A DNA stretch of 64,000 nt from NCBI GenBank assembly GCA_037043455.1, contig JAWPHD010001828.1, forward strand, positions 67,001-131,000, read 5' to 3'. Source of the stretch: Cyrtodaria siliqua (lineage: Eukaryota; Mollusca; Bivalvia; Adapedonta; Hiatellidae). Positions 22,140 through 32,300 of this stretch are shown in pieces. The notes beneath the pieces are model-generated. The model saw nothing but the letters and a program-made list of their open reading frames with translations, was not told the origin of the DNA and searched no databases. Positions within the stretch are counted from its first letter, which is position 1; each line of letters starts with the position of its first letter. Both the position numbers and the translations under genes were made by a program.

Positions 22140-22358
22140 CATATTTCAGACAACTTTAGTGACTTTTAACATTTAGCGGTTAACGGATTTCACTAAACGC
22201 TATATGTTAAAATTTATAACATTTAGCGTTTAGTCATTTTTTACATTTAGCGTTAGTTTTTACATTTAGAGGAAGTTTTTTTACATTTAGCGGAAGTTTT
22301 TTAACATTTAGCGGAAGTTTTTACATTTAGCGGAATTTTCACATTTAGCGGTGCTACA
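22140..22358 (-). repeat. Right arm: inverted CCGCTAAATGT array
   Basis: Reverse complement of the left arm, reading ACATTTAGCGG repeatedly on the plus strand and ending GCGGTGCTACA. Confidence 0.8.
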
Positions 22359-22364
22359 GTTAGT

Positions 22365-23414
22365 AATTACTGGTACTTTGGGGGTATTCGAGCGCAATCC
22401 GTTTGGCTTGAACGTAGAATACCAATAAGGCTACTGCTAAGGAACATGGGAGGGGTTGCAATTAATTGAAATTAATTAAATACAGGCAAGTAATTGGTTT
22501 AAAGTAGTTTATAGCGAAGTGTTTAAACACACACTACATTCCAATGACATTCGTGACCCACGGACAACATCTGATTGTAAATAATACATTTCCAAATATT
22601 ATTGAACGAACACAGGAAATTGCTTATAATACGTCTTTTACATTTATTTGTCCGACTAAACCATTCTTTTGTTTTCTGTATACCACTTTATCGTATTAGT
22701 ATTATTCTATTTTGTATCTCTATGTTGTGATTGATATGGGCAACATAAGTAACAGTGTCACCCTATATCTCACGAACAAGTCAAACATTGTCTACTGTCT
22801 CTATCTTTTCTATTTGCATCGTATATAACTGAACCGGTAATTATATAAATTGAAGAACAGTCACTTGGCAAGTTACAACACCAAGTGTATATTCAAACTA
22901 TGAATAAAACATACTTTATTTCATGATAAACTGTTTGATATCAAACTTACGTTGTCGGCTTTAAGCCGATTTATAAACACTGCAATATGACAAATTGCAC
23001 CGCAAACCACCTGTTTAAAATAAAACTAATATTCTTACAAGGGTATAGCCATGGAACACAAATTTAGGGTTTCATAAACAAAGATAACGGCAAGCTTCTG
23101 CCACCATATCGGACATTAACAACATGTACATAATTATGTATTAATATAAAGCATTGTTTCATGAACTTGGTAAGATAAGCCGATTTGCATTTTAACAATT
23201 GTCTCAATAAATAATTAACCTACCTTGTAATACAGTCGTACAGCATGATAAAATACATGGACTGACTTTTGGAGCAAAAAAGATATATCGTTTATGAATA
23301 ATATACACTGAGTGAAATACTATTTTTTTAAAATAGTATGATACACCTAACGCATTTCCCGAGGAGATTTATACAGACAAAGTGGTAGGCCACATGAACG
23401 CAGTTCATTTCCAT
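22365..23414. other. Dispersed repeat and 3' flank of X copy 2
   Basis: 22365-22980 recurs at 48180-48806 and 58625-59185. From about 22960 it is the conserved flank downstream of gene X. No gene. Confidence 0.6.
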
Positions 23415-24404
23415 TTAAATGGATTCTTTCCACTTCCTGTCTTTTTCGTCTAAAATTCTCTTATGTTTTCGTTCCACTGTTTCGTGGTCTGTCTGTGTTG
23501 TTTTAATGTTACGTCTATCTCGTCGAGCATTAAGACTTTTCATACGCTTATGTGTTATTTCCTCCGCTTCTTGGTCAATCTTATCCCACCAGTCTATCTC
23601 GATGTCGGAGTTTGGACCGTTATAATATTCCTTTACGAGATATTCCATGTCTTTGTCTAACTCACGTCGAACGTCACGATAATTGAATAATATAATATCA
23701 TTTCTCTCTAACCATTTAATCGACTCATCTTCATCTGTATACATGTATACATGGTCATATCCGATAGCTAATACATGTTTTTTCGTCTCTATACACGTAC
23801 TAAGAAGCCTGGCACATTCGTGGAAAGGCACGGTGCAGGGTATATAGTGAGAGAATGCAATAACTACCGAGTCAGTGTGATATCCAAAACGACTTCTGAA
23901 ATCGGTTATCATATTTTCAAATATATGTAGTTTATCAATCCTCTTTATGGGTATAGTTTTCACATTTTCGGGATAGTGACTGTCAATTATACTAAACACA
24001 ATAGTTTTACTTGGATCAAAAAGACGACACTCTCCATGTATATGGAACGAATTTAAAACAACCGCTACTCTATTGCTATAAAGTAACCGTTGTTTTGCAT
24101 TAATCTCCTCCGTATTCAACGTATGCATGTAAGAAATAAAGTCATCAACAGCGGAATGATCTTCGCGAAATATTTCATCATAAGAAACAATGGCAACTGC
24201 TAGGTATTGGTTTTTATACTCAGTATGTGTATCTTGGGCATCGAGTATTACACGTTTTGCGTCTTGGCCGGCATCTCTCAATGCCAGCATATATTTGAGT
24301 AACTTTGCTCGAGTTTCTGAAATACTTGTCAGATGAATTCTTTGTAAATTCCGTTCCATTTCTTTCAGTAAGTTATACGAAGTATCAAGAGTACGCGTAC
24401 GCAC
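23415..24404 (-). CDS. Gene X copy 2, deaminase-like candidate (last exon)
   Basis: Intact open frame, 329 codons. An internal ATG at 24359 corresponds to the start used in other copies. The frame is open to a splice-acceptor-like CATACTTTCAG ending at 24431, so this may be the last exon of a longer gene. Counting from the ATG at 24359, the pattern is: strand (RVAVVLNSF), H-G-E near 108-110, strand (TIVFSIIDSHY), helix (KLHIFENMITDF), strand (SVVIAFSHYI), then P-C-x6-C starting a helix (ECARLLSTC), strand (HVLAIGYDHVYMY), helix, strand (DIILFNYRD). The second half resembles AID/APOBEC-type deaminases, which use PC-x2-6-C zinc ligands. The H-x-E is uncertain: H-G-E lies too far upstream, and LHIFE has one extra residue. 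The tail is charged. Function inferred only. Confidence 0.5.
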   Translation of the reverse strand: MRTRTLDTSYNLLKEMERNLQRIHLTSISETRAKLLKYMLALRDAGQDAKRVILDAQDTHTEYKNQYLAVAIVSYDEIFREDHSAVDDFISYMHTLNTEEINAKQRLLYSNRVAVVLNSFHIHGECRLFDPSKTIVFSIIDSHYPENVKTIPIKRIDKLHIFENMITDFRSRFGYHTDSVVIAFSHYIPCTVPFHECARLLSTCIETKKHVLAIGYDHVYMYTDEDESIKWLERNDIILFNYRDVRRELDKDMEYLVKEYYNGPNSDIEIDWWDKIDQEAEEITHKRMKSLNARRDRRNIKTTQTDHETVERKHKRILDEKDRKWKESI

Positions 24405-24640
24405 AAAGAACAGCTCAGCTGATGTGGAACCTGAAAGTATGATATTATGATGAACTATTATTCTATAGGAAAAGAGAAATTCTTAGTTTAGGTTCGTGTT
24501 TGTCATCATTGCTTTTGTATGTATATCGGCTTTGCTATTTACATAATATACTCTGACCTACATACATGCATAACAAATATTTTAATACGGTATTTCAGGC
24601 TGCTTTATCCATCTAATGAAATTCACGGGTTCATATAATG
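24405..24640. other. Upstream/intron region of X copy 2
   Basis: Conserved with 60640-60850. Contains the candidate 3' splice site at 24431-24441 (minus). No open frame. Confidence 0.45.
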
Positions 24641-24649
24641 TTACATGAG

Positions 24650-24800
24650 AGAGAGAGAGAGAGAGATATGGGACCTCCCGGTTTGAGTCCCATCCGACAG
24701 GCAAGGCCAGGGAAAGTGTTTTTCTTAAGGACACGCTGAAGTAACTCAGTGGTGCCAGCGAGGCTTGAACCAGTGACTCCTAACACAGATTGTTTAATAT
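24650..24800 (-). mobile_element. tRNA-like SINE remnant next to (GA)n
   Basis: On the minus strand GTCACTGGTTCAAGCCTCGC carries a good B box (GGTTCAAGCC) preceded by TGTTAGGAG as in a tRNA 3' half. The A-box half is not recognisable. A GA microsatellite (24651-24667) follows. The paralogue is at 60860-61010. Confidence 0.45.
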
Positions 24801-25608
24801 ATGTCAAATAATTGAAGACGAACAAACTGACATATATTCTTTTTTTCAACATACTATTTAAAGTAAGGAATTTCCATAAAAACAAGTAAGTTTTAGACAT
24901 TCTAATGAAATAAATAGTACATACTAGTAATTGTATTGAAATAATTTTGTATGCAACACTCGGATTCAAAACTACATTCTTACTAGTACGACACATAATC
25001 GACGTATACGCTAACCAATGCCTCCTTCGATACGAGAAAAACAAGCTTTAAAAGAATTAAGGGTACTTACCTCTTTATATGTTTATACTTTAAGTTATAT
25101 ATACATGTATGCGAGACACTTTATTAATACACAACCTCATTTAAACTTTGTCAAATGTCGAAATAACCGGATAACACCGATAACATTGTTTAAATATAGT
25201 CCAACTATATTTATCAGGCAAATCGGGTTTGCGTATTTGTTAGTTTCGATATCGTTTCTAAAAACGTAATAATGATTTTCAATACCAGGTTGTGCAAATC
25301 AAGAATAATATGTGGGTCATTGTAAATAAAAAATAACCTATATTGCTGAGTCAGTCAGTATAACGAATTCCTTTGCATATAACCAGTTATTTAATTTTAG
25401 TGTCAGCATTACTGCCTTATAAATGAACTGAATTAAACTGAGTTTTGTATTATGTGGACTGAATGTTTTAACCTACCTTTGATGATATATTCACATAAGC
25501 AGTTATGTATGGGCATTACTACTCCACGAACAAACAAGGAAATTAAACTGAATTTTTATATGTATACTGAATGGTGCAAATCTAACTACCCATGAACTTA
25601 CCGTGTAT
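24801..25608. other. Non-coding stretch shared with 61010-62010
   Basis: AT-rich and collinear with unit B. Contains one copy of a ~115 bp repeat (about 25480-25600) that is expanded to about three copies in unit B. No gene seen. Confidence 0.5.
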
Positions 25609-25610
25609 TA

Positions 25611-27141
25611 GTCCATTTGCTGGTGTCGTTTTCGTGTAATTTTTTTGTACCCTATATATGTATATATATTCTGGTAGGGGAGGGTCTGAAGTTTATGAAA
25701 AATTATGGTGATCTCCTGAAATCATGGTAGGATTTTTTAAATCCAAGATGATCGCCAAAATGGCCGCCAAAATTAAAAAATGTGCCTCCAGGGAAAATAT
25801 GCTATTTTTTTCATAGTTTAATGGTATCAAAAACTTTAATTTGTGATTATGTACTTGATTACACATGTTTTTGACATTTTCAAAAAGGAAATTATAAACA
25901 GTTATGCCAAAAAAAAATTGGAGCGTGTTTGTAAGTAAAAAAACAGCGAAAAAGTGGCAAAAAAGCGATATCTACCTTATAACTTCAATTTTTATTTTCA
26001 CACATTATCATATAACTATTAATTAAGGGTTTTAAAACATGCCTTAGGCATGGCGAAAAGTAAAATATTTGAAATCAAACAGATAAAAAGATGGATATTT
26101 GATTTATAAGGATTTTTGTAACAGCGGTGGGTGGGGTAAAAATACCCGAAATCAGCTTTTGGACAAGAGGCTGGTGGATTATTATTCCAATAGGACGTTT
26201 TCGTTCAAAATGTTTGTACCCTATATATGTATATATAGATTACAAACAATATGATCATTTCCTGAAACCATGGTAGAATGTTTACAAAACAAAATGGCCA
26301 CCAAGATGGCCGCCAAAAGAAGGAAAATGTAATATTATTGGATATATCAAAGTTTATTGACATATGTATGTTATTTTATTCATAAACAGCAGCGTCTGAA
26401 CATTAAATCGTTGTCATGACTATTACATTTATATTTTTGGTAACTGTGACAATATATATATATTATAAATGTTTTAGAGTAAAATTATCATACTGTTATT
26501 TTAAACATATTAGGTGTATATATTTCTATTTTCTGAAATCCAAGGGAGACACTATTATGCTGATGTTTTAAAATACGTTGTTCTATGCATGACAACTTCT
26601 TTAATGGACACATTTTCAATACTGTGTTACATAAACATGATAAAATATAACTTAAATTTGAAGAAAGTGGGTGGGGTATATAAACCCCAACATAAAATGT
26701 AAGATGAATTACAACTAGAAGAATGTAAAACTCGTCCAAATGGAAACAAACATCGAAATTTCGTAATTGATTGAATATCCATCAACAGTATATTGACACT
26801 ATCTAAACAAAACAAAACTAGGTAAGACCCACAGTTTAAAGTTGGAAATGGCATAAGTTGTGTCTTTTTCAAACAATTACATATTTTAAAGAATATTTCA
26901 ATGTTTATGTATGACGAAATCAACCATTTTTTAATCTTATTTCGTTCAATTGCTCAATGGCACCGTCAGTGTATACAGTGGATTTCTGCTGTCATCTCCA
27001 TTCTGACACTGATAGAATAAACAACATTGCAGTTTTTTTTGTCTGAAAGCGCAACATTTTGTGGCACATTCATTGTTCCTTCAACTTAACATCAGATCCT
27101 CGGGATACATGCGCCTGTTTACGGTCGGCATCATCATTCCA
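25611..27141 (+). repeat. Left inverted arm
   Basis: Reverse-complementary to 29105-30633 through the non-coding TACCCTATATATG sections and inward to CTCGGGATACATGCGCCTG at about 27101-27119. On the minus strand its inner 200 bp encode the decayed Cys-rich protein tail. Confidence 0.75.
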
Positions 27142-27655
27142 TCAACCTCACCAAACCCTTATGTTTGTAGGTCTGCTTTTGTACGATTTTCAAGACAGTG
27201 CATGACAATGTATAAGCTTTACAGTGCCCGCAATAGATGGGCTTGAAAAGCAAAGCTTGTGGGCGAGCGGTAAGTCATCAATATCGGTAACTTGACTGTG
27301 ATGGTACATGAAGTATCTCAGGTCATCCATTGTTTCATATCAAATATTTTGATGTAGGCCTGATCACTTTAACAAGGAATATCTCGGCATTCTGAAATAT
27401 TTGAGCAAGACATGGATCATTGAAATTCTTTCCGAAGTCACACAATAGACCACAATGGCCGATTTTCAGCGTAGATGGTTTTGTGCCCACCTTACTTGTT
27501 GTGTCACAACTGTTAAAGCATGCATGGCTGGGAGGACACGACAAAGTGATGATTTCTTTGTTGAAATCACGTGGAGTGGTACGTAACGGGTCGAGCCTCC
27601 AACACCATGGAACGACTTTTATGGTGTGAATTCTACAATTAAGTTGGTGTAGCAA
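26950..27655 (-). pseudogene. C-terminal half of large Cys-tail protein, decayed
   Basis: Minus-strand remnant. 27335-27655 is open and includes CDTTSKVGTKPSTLK and AEIFLVKVI, segments typical of an uncharacterised invertebrate multicopy protein (family recalled, no name known to me). Further on (27240-26960, with stops) come HLLRAL, ENRTKADLQT, RRMYPEDL and CATKCCAFRQ, which lead into the Cys-rich tail. It appears to complement the N-terminal half carried on the opposite strand at 27673-29030. Frames are broken by at least three stops. Confidence 0.5.
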
Positions 27656-27672
27656 GGTACAATGAAGAATTT

Positions 27673-29273
27673 ATGATACTGCAAGCATTACAGGAGCATG
27701 TTGCTGGCAAGAAGAAAGAGGAAAGTCAGAAAGCTCTGGATACATTCAAAGTGTCATCACAGACAATGATTTCATGGGATTCAGATCACAGAAATGTACT
27801 GAAAGTGAAACATTCAAATACTGGGATGACGTATTTATCCAAATGGTTTACTTACTCAAAGATCTCATCGGAGCCGACTGATAAGGCAGTTGGGAGTTAC
27901 ATCTTACTACAGTGCAGGCCATATTACCATACTTTACTCTACCTTGAGGACATGCGAAATCTTCATGAGACAGCGCCAGAACTTTTCTGATGTTTTTCGA
28001 ACGGGAAATTCGTTGTAAAAAGGACACCGGGGAGTTTCAATGCTGTTGGGGCAGATCAATGCTTGGAACAAACCATCAATCGCTCTTAGAAGAGTAGCGG
28101 GGGAATTATTGGAACAACTCGGAAGAAGAATTGTGTGGCGCAGTGGGAGTTAATTTACCATAAAATGCTCGCAGTGAGTACACTTCATAGAGAATTAAGC
28201 GGATCCAAACCTTGCCTACAAGAAGTGACAGTAAGCCATGAATTCAGTATATCAAAAACAAAAGCAAGGGGGAGGAATATCTCTGACATGCTGTCGTATA
28301 TATCCATCTACGACAATCCTTTCAAAGTCACGGAGTCAACTGAGAGAAAACTACACAACATTGTTACTCAGGAGGTTATGACGGATGATATTAGGAATGA
28401 CATTATGAATGTCGAAGAGAAGGGAACACACATGTATGATGAATTCCGAATAGAGAGATACATAGAGAAATCAAAACATTTTATTGATACAATATCTAGG
28501 AATAAAGTTATGCCATTTCATTCCATTACTGCCAAGTAATCCACCAATTCCGTAGCTATCTCACAGAAGAAGAACCGCACTACATATGCAAATAAACTCA
28601 TTGAAACTGCAAGGGTAAGAGGCTATGACAAAAAAGAGCTATTCAAATTGGTCCCAACAAGCTCTCTGTTTGATGATGATGGAGTAATAAAGAAACCAAA
28701 CAAAAGTGCTTTGTTCAATGAATTGGAAAAATGCATTACTCATGAAGAGAAAGAAACTCCCAAAACTTGGACCCAATCAACACACTTGGTGGACGTGATG
28801 GCTATGCTGAGGAGAGTAGGAACCACAGGTCTGAAGACATTCGACGACTTATATGCCAACTTCCTAAGTATAATATTGGCCATATGCCAAGAGAGGCTTC
28901 GAGGATAGATTTTGTATTTGATTCCTACATCAATGGATCTGTAAAAGATGCTGAAAGGACCAGAAGAGCTAAAACCAGTACAATAGCAATATATTCAAAG
29001 ATACGCCTTTGCCAACTGATATGGAAACATTCTGGGGATCGAACAGAAACAAAACGAAGCTACAAACTCTCCTCAGAAAATGGATCATTGACAAATGCTT
29101 ATATGATGATGCCGACCGTAAACAGGCGCATGTATCCCGAGGATCTGGTGTTAAGTTGCAAGTGCAATAAATGTGCCACAAAATGTTGCACTTGCAGACA
29201 AAAAACCCTGCAATATTGTTTATTCTGTCAGTGTCAGAATGGAGATGACTTCAAAATCCACTGTATACACTGA
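27673..29273 (+). pseudogene. N-terminal half plus Cys-rich tail of the same protein, decayed
   Basis: Consecutive plus-strand open pieces at 27673-27990, 28135-28539, 28648-28908 and 28890-29273 read as one protein with frameshifts and stops. Recognisable pieces are WDSDHRNVLKVKHSN, ISIYDNPFKVTEST, MYDEFRIERYIEKSKHF, VDVMAMLRRVGTTGLKTFDDL, RIDFVFDSYINGSVKDAERT, and a tail (CKCNKCATKCCTCRQKTLQ) with CxC-type spacing. The tail follows directly after TLTNAYMMMP-like sequence, skipping the middle segment found on the minus strand, so the plus copy is internally deleted. Family known to me only as uncharacterised, repeated genes of aquatic invertebrates; role unknown. Confidence 0.55.
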
Positions 29274-30633
29274 CGGTGTCATTGAGCAATTGAACGAAAT
29301 AATATTCAAAAATGGTTGATTTCGTCATACATAAATATTGAAATATTCTTTAAAATATGTAATTGTTTGAAAAAGACACAACTTATGCCATTTCTAACGT
29401 TAAACTGTGGGTCTTATCTAGTTTTGTTTTGTTTAGATAGTGTCAATATATTGTTAATGGTTATTCAATCAATTACGAAATTTGGATGTTTGTTTCCATT
29501 TGGACGAGTTTTACATTCTTCTAGATGTAATTCATCTTACATTTTATGTTGGGGTTTATATACCCCACCCACTTTCTTCAAATTAAAGTTATATTTTATC
29601 ATGTTTATGTAACACAGTATTGAAAATGTGTCCATTAAAGAAGTTGTCTTGCATAGAACAACGTATTTTAAAACATCAGCATAATAGTGTCTCTCTTGGA
29701 TTTCAGAAAATAGAAATATATACACCTAATATGTTTAAAATAACAGTATGATAATTTTACTCTAAAACATTTATAATATATATATATTGTCACAGTTATC
29801 AACAATTTAAATGTTTACAAATGTCATAACAACGATTTACTGTTCAGACGCTGCTGTTTATGAATAAAATAACATACATATGTCAATAAACTTTGATATA
29901 TCCAATAATATTACATTTTCCTTTTTTTGGCGGCCATCTTGGTGGCCATTTTGTTTTGTAAACATTCTACCATGGTTTCAGGAAATGACCCTATTGTTTG
30001 AAATCTATATATACATATATAGGGTACAAACATTTTGAACAAAAACGTCACTATTGGAATAATAATCCACCAGCCTCTGGTCCAAAAGCTGATTTCGGGT
30101 ATTTTTACCCCACCCACCCTGTTACAAAAATCCTTATAAATCAAAATATCCATCTTTTTATATGTTTGATTTCAAATATTTTACTTTTTCCCATGCCTAA
30201 GGCATGTTTTAAAACCCTTAATTAATACTTATATGATAATGTGTGAAAATCAAAGTTGAAGTTATAAGGTAGATATCGCTTTTTTGCCACTTTTCGCTGT
30301 TTTTTTACTTACAAACGCGCTCCAATTTGTATTTGGCATAACTGTATATGATTTCTTTTTTGAAAATGTCAAATACATGTGTAATCAAGTACATAATCAC
30401 AAATTAAAGTTTTTGATACCATTAAACTATGAAAAAAATAGCATATTTTCGCTGGTGGCCAATTTTTTAATTTTGGCGGCCATTTTGGCGGCCATCTTGG
30501 ATTTAAAAAAATCCTACCATGATTTCAGGAGATCACCATAATTTTTCGTAAACTTCAGACCCTCCACTACCAGAATATATATACATATATAGGGTACACA
30601 AAAAATACACGAAAACGTGACCAGCAATAGGAG
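29105..30633 (-). repeat. Right inverted arm
   Basis: Inverted copy of 25611-27141, starting at GATGATGCCGACCGTAAAC. Differences between the arms are scattered point changes and small indels. Confidence 0.75.
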
Positions 30634-30635
30634 TA

Positions 30636-31600
30636 TATGTAACTGTATACTGAATAATCTTTTATTATCCACCTATATTTATATTCCAATGAAAAACAAG
30701 CATTTGTACCACATGACTGTACATTGGACACTTCAAACAGCGTCCCAAAACGATATGTACTGTTATCAACTGTCAAACATATATGGCTCAAGCATTGAAA
30801 TGTTTTACTACTGAATTCAAATAAGTAATGACATGTCACATTTTCTTCGAATTCTAGTTTCAGTTTAATAAATCATGATTCAGCGTTAGTTTAGTGCAGT
30901 GTGGCGGCTCTAAAAAGTCTCCCCGTGCGTTATTTTTACTGGTCCTTTGGGATCAACGAGCCCAATATATGTGACGTTGAAGCACAGAATACCCCTTAAA
31001 CCGGTGCTAGTGGGCATGAGAGGTGTTGCTTCTTGCATTAACTATCATGAGCTAACTCAATAAAACCGAGCTATAGTGGGCTTTACATTGATAAATGTAA
31101 ATGAATGTTCAATTGTACAAGTATTATAAGTTAAATTTATTATACATATATAATAATATACTAGTATACATTATATATGACCCCACTAGCCCAGTCTTGA
31201 GAGCACCTTTCTGTGCAGGTCGTGTCCACGAGAGTACAGTCCATGACATTCCCACAAAAGGACAAGAGAATTAAGTATGGAGTGTGTAGCTTAACACATG
31301 AAAGATTATAATGCGTACGTTTCTTTTCAAATTTTTATTTGTAATACTATAGCCATGTAGTCCTGGAGCTGGCTATAGATACCCTCCCCACAGTTTTGTA
31401 TGAACTTTCAGAAAATCATACCCTACACAATTTTGTTGGGTATGATTTATGATTTTCTGAAAGTTCATACAAAAGCTTGAAAATGAGATATGTGTGCCAT
31501 CTGAGCGTTGGGTCGTTTGTGTGTAACGTACGTGACAATGACGTTACCATAACAATTCTAGAATACCTTCAATTTTAATTTGAATATGAGTAACACATGT
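30636..31600. repeat. End block of unit A with conserved hairpin
   Basis: Non-coding and collinear with 62022-62995. It contains a dispersed-repeat section (30900-31020, CTGGTCCTTTGGGATCAACG, related to 33660 and 22370) and a long perfect hairpin at 31395-31475. Confidence 0.6.
31395..31475. repeat. Long hairpin (26-27 bp arms)
   Basis: The arm TTTTGTATGAACTTTCAGAA plus about 7 more bases is repeated as its exact complement around a loop containing CCCTACACAATTTTGTTGGG. The same hairpin is kept at 62778-62856. Confidence 0.7.
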
Positions 31601-32132
31601 GCATATGAACAACAAATACTACCTATAGTTATTTTAAGTTATACCATCGTCACAAGTGCATAAAACTCTACCATTGTATACAGTTCTTGAAATATATAAT
31701 GTATTGATGCCATTTTTAAAATATCAATTAATAAACTAATTATATTTGTTTAACTTAAAATTGAGAAAAAATGTAACAAGCGTTCATATTCTTTAAAGGA
31801 ATATTAGCGAAAAAAAGAAATGTTTCCGTGGTCGGATTTAAATTAATTTTTCGTGGCGGCAAACGCCGTTATTACGTTAAATGACGGAACAATTTTTTTT
31901 ATTACGTATTTATATGTGGATGCAAAAAAAAATATGGCGAAAGGTAAACGCGAAGATGTAATCGGGCAGAATTGCATTTTAAGTGAGAATGTCTGATTAG
32001 AATATTAATTTCAACGTTGAAGATTTATCACATACTTATTATTTTATATACCACCAAAATGCACGAAAAGACTGCTATCAGATACAGAATTATTATCAAT
32101 GTCGGTGTCAAACTCACGTCATACTTCAGAAG

Positions 32133-32300
32133 ATATAGAGGATCTTAAATGAGTTCCAATTTCATATAAGATTTATGAAACGAGTTATGAATTATTTTAA
32201 TTCTAACGAGCCTTTTGGCGAGTTAAAATTAAAAATAATTCATAACGAGTTGCATAAATCTTATATGGAATGGGAACGAGTTTAAGATCCTTTTTATCAC
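32133..32300. repeat. ~165 bp palindromic hairpin
   Basis: The left half (GGATCTTAAATGAGTTCC, CATATAAGATTTATG, CGAGTTATGAATTATTTT) is mirrored by the right half (CATAACGAGTTGCATAAATC, GGGAACGAGTTTAAGATCC) around a short TTTTGGCG centre. Likely a small MITE-like or fold-back repeat. Confidence 0.6.

Larger units (their letters stand above)
20432..22358. mobile_element. 1.9 kb foldback element with satellite-like terminal inverted repeats
   Basis: Starts TGTAGCACCGC and ends GCGGTGCTACA. It is flanked by GTTAGT at 20426-20431 and 22359-22364 (6-bp target duplication). Empty sites are visible in paralogues at about 48180 and 58625. Each arm (20432-20650; about 22140-22358) is an array of short CCGCTAAATGT-type repeats, in opposite orientation on the two sides. 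A second, inward copy of the right end lies at 20750-20835. The interior holds a repeat array with a mollusc-style tail. No transposase frame; non-autonomous. Confidence 0.8.
25609..30635. mobile_element. 5 kb element with ~1.5 kb inverted arms and split protein relic
   Basis: The left arm (about 25611-27141) is the inverted copy of the right arm (about 29105-30633). Outer ends TA-GTCCATTTGCTGGTG and, reversed, TA-CTCCTATTGCTGGTC align over about 30 bp, so TA at 25609-25610 and 30634-30635 may be the target duplication. The paralogous site at about 62018-62030 is empty. Each arm holds two related sub-repeats marked by TACCCTATATATGTATATAT and ATGGCCGCCAA. The interior encodes broken parts of one large protein, N-terminal half on plus and C-terminal half on minus. 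The Cys-rich tail is encoded inside both arms. Confidence 0.75.
1..31590. repeat. Segmental duplication unit A
   Basis: First of two tandem copies of one composite segment. Base 1 matches base 36219 (both begin ATGGACGCTAAACGTCATTG). Collinear blocks, by eye: 1-2395 with 36219-38690; 2395-3718 with 38698-40025; 14200-15480 with 40680-41640; 15964-18370 with 41640-44060; 18385-18960 with 44685-45340; 18985-20215 with 46825-48052; 22365-25600 with 48180-48800 and 59160-62015; 30640-31590 with 62022-62990. Compared with unit B, this copy has gained the gypsy element and two foldback elements and has lost about 0.6 kb and 1.5 kb of block P. The copies are visibly diverged by point changes and small indels, so the duplication is older than the gypsy insertion. 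Confidence 0.8.
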
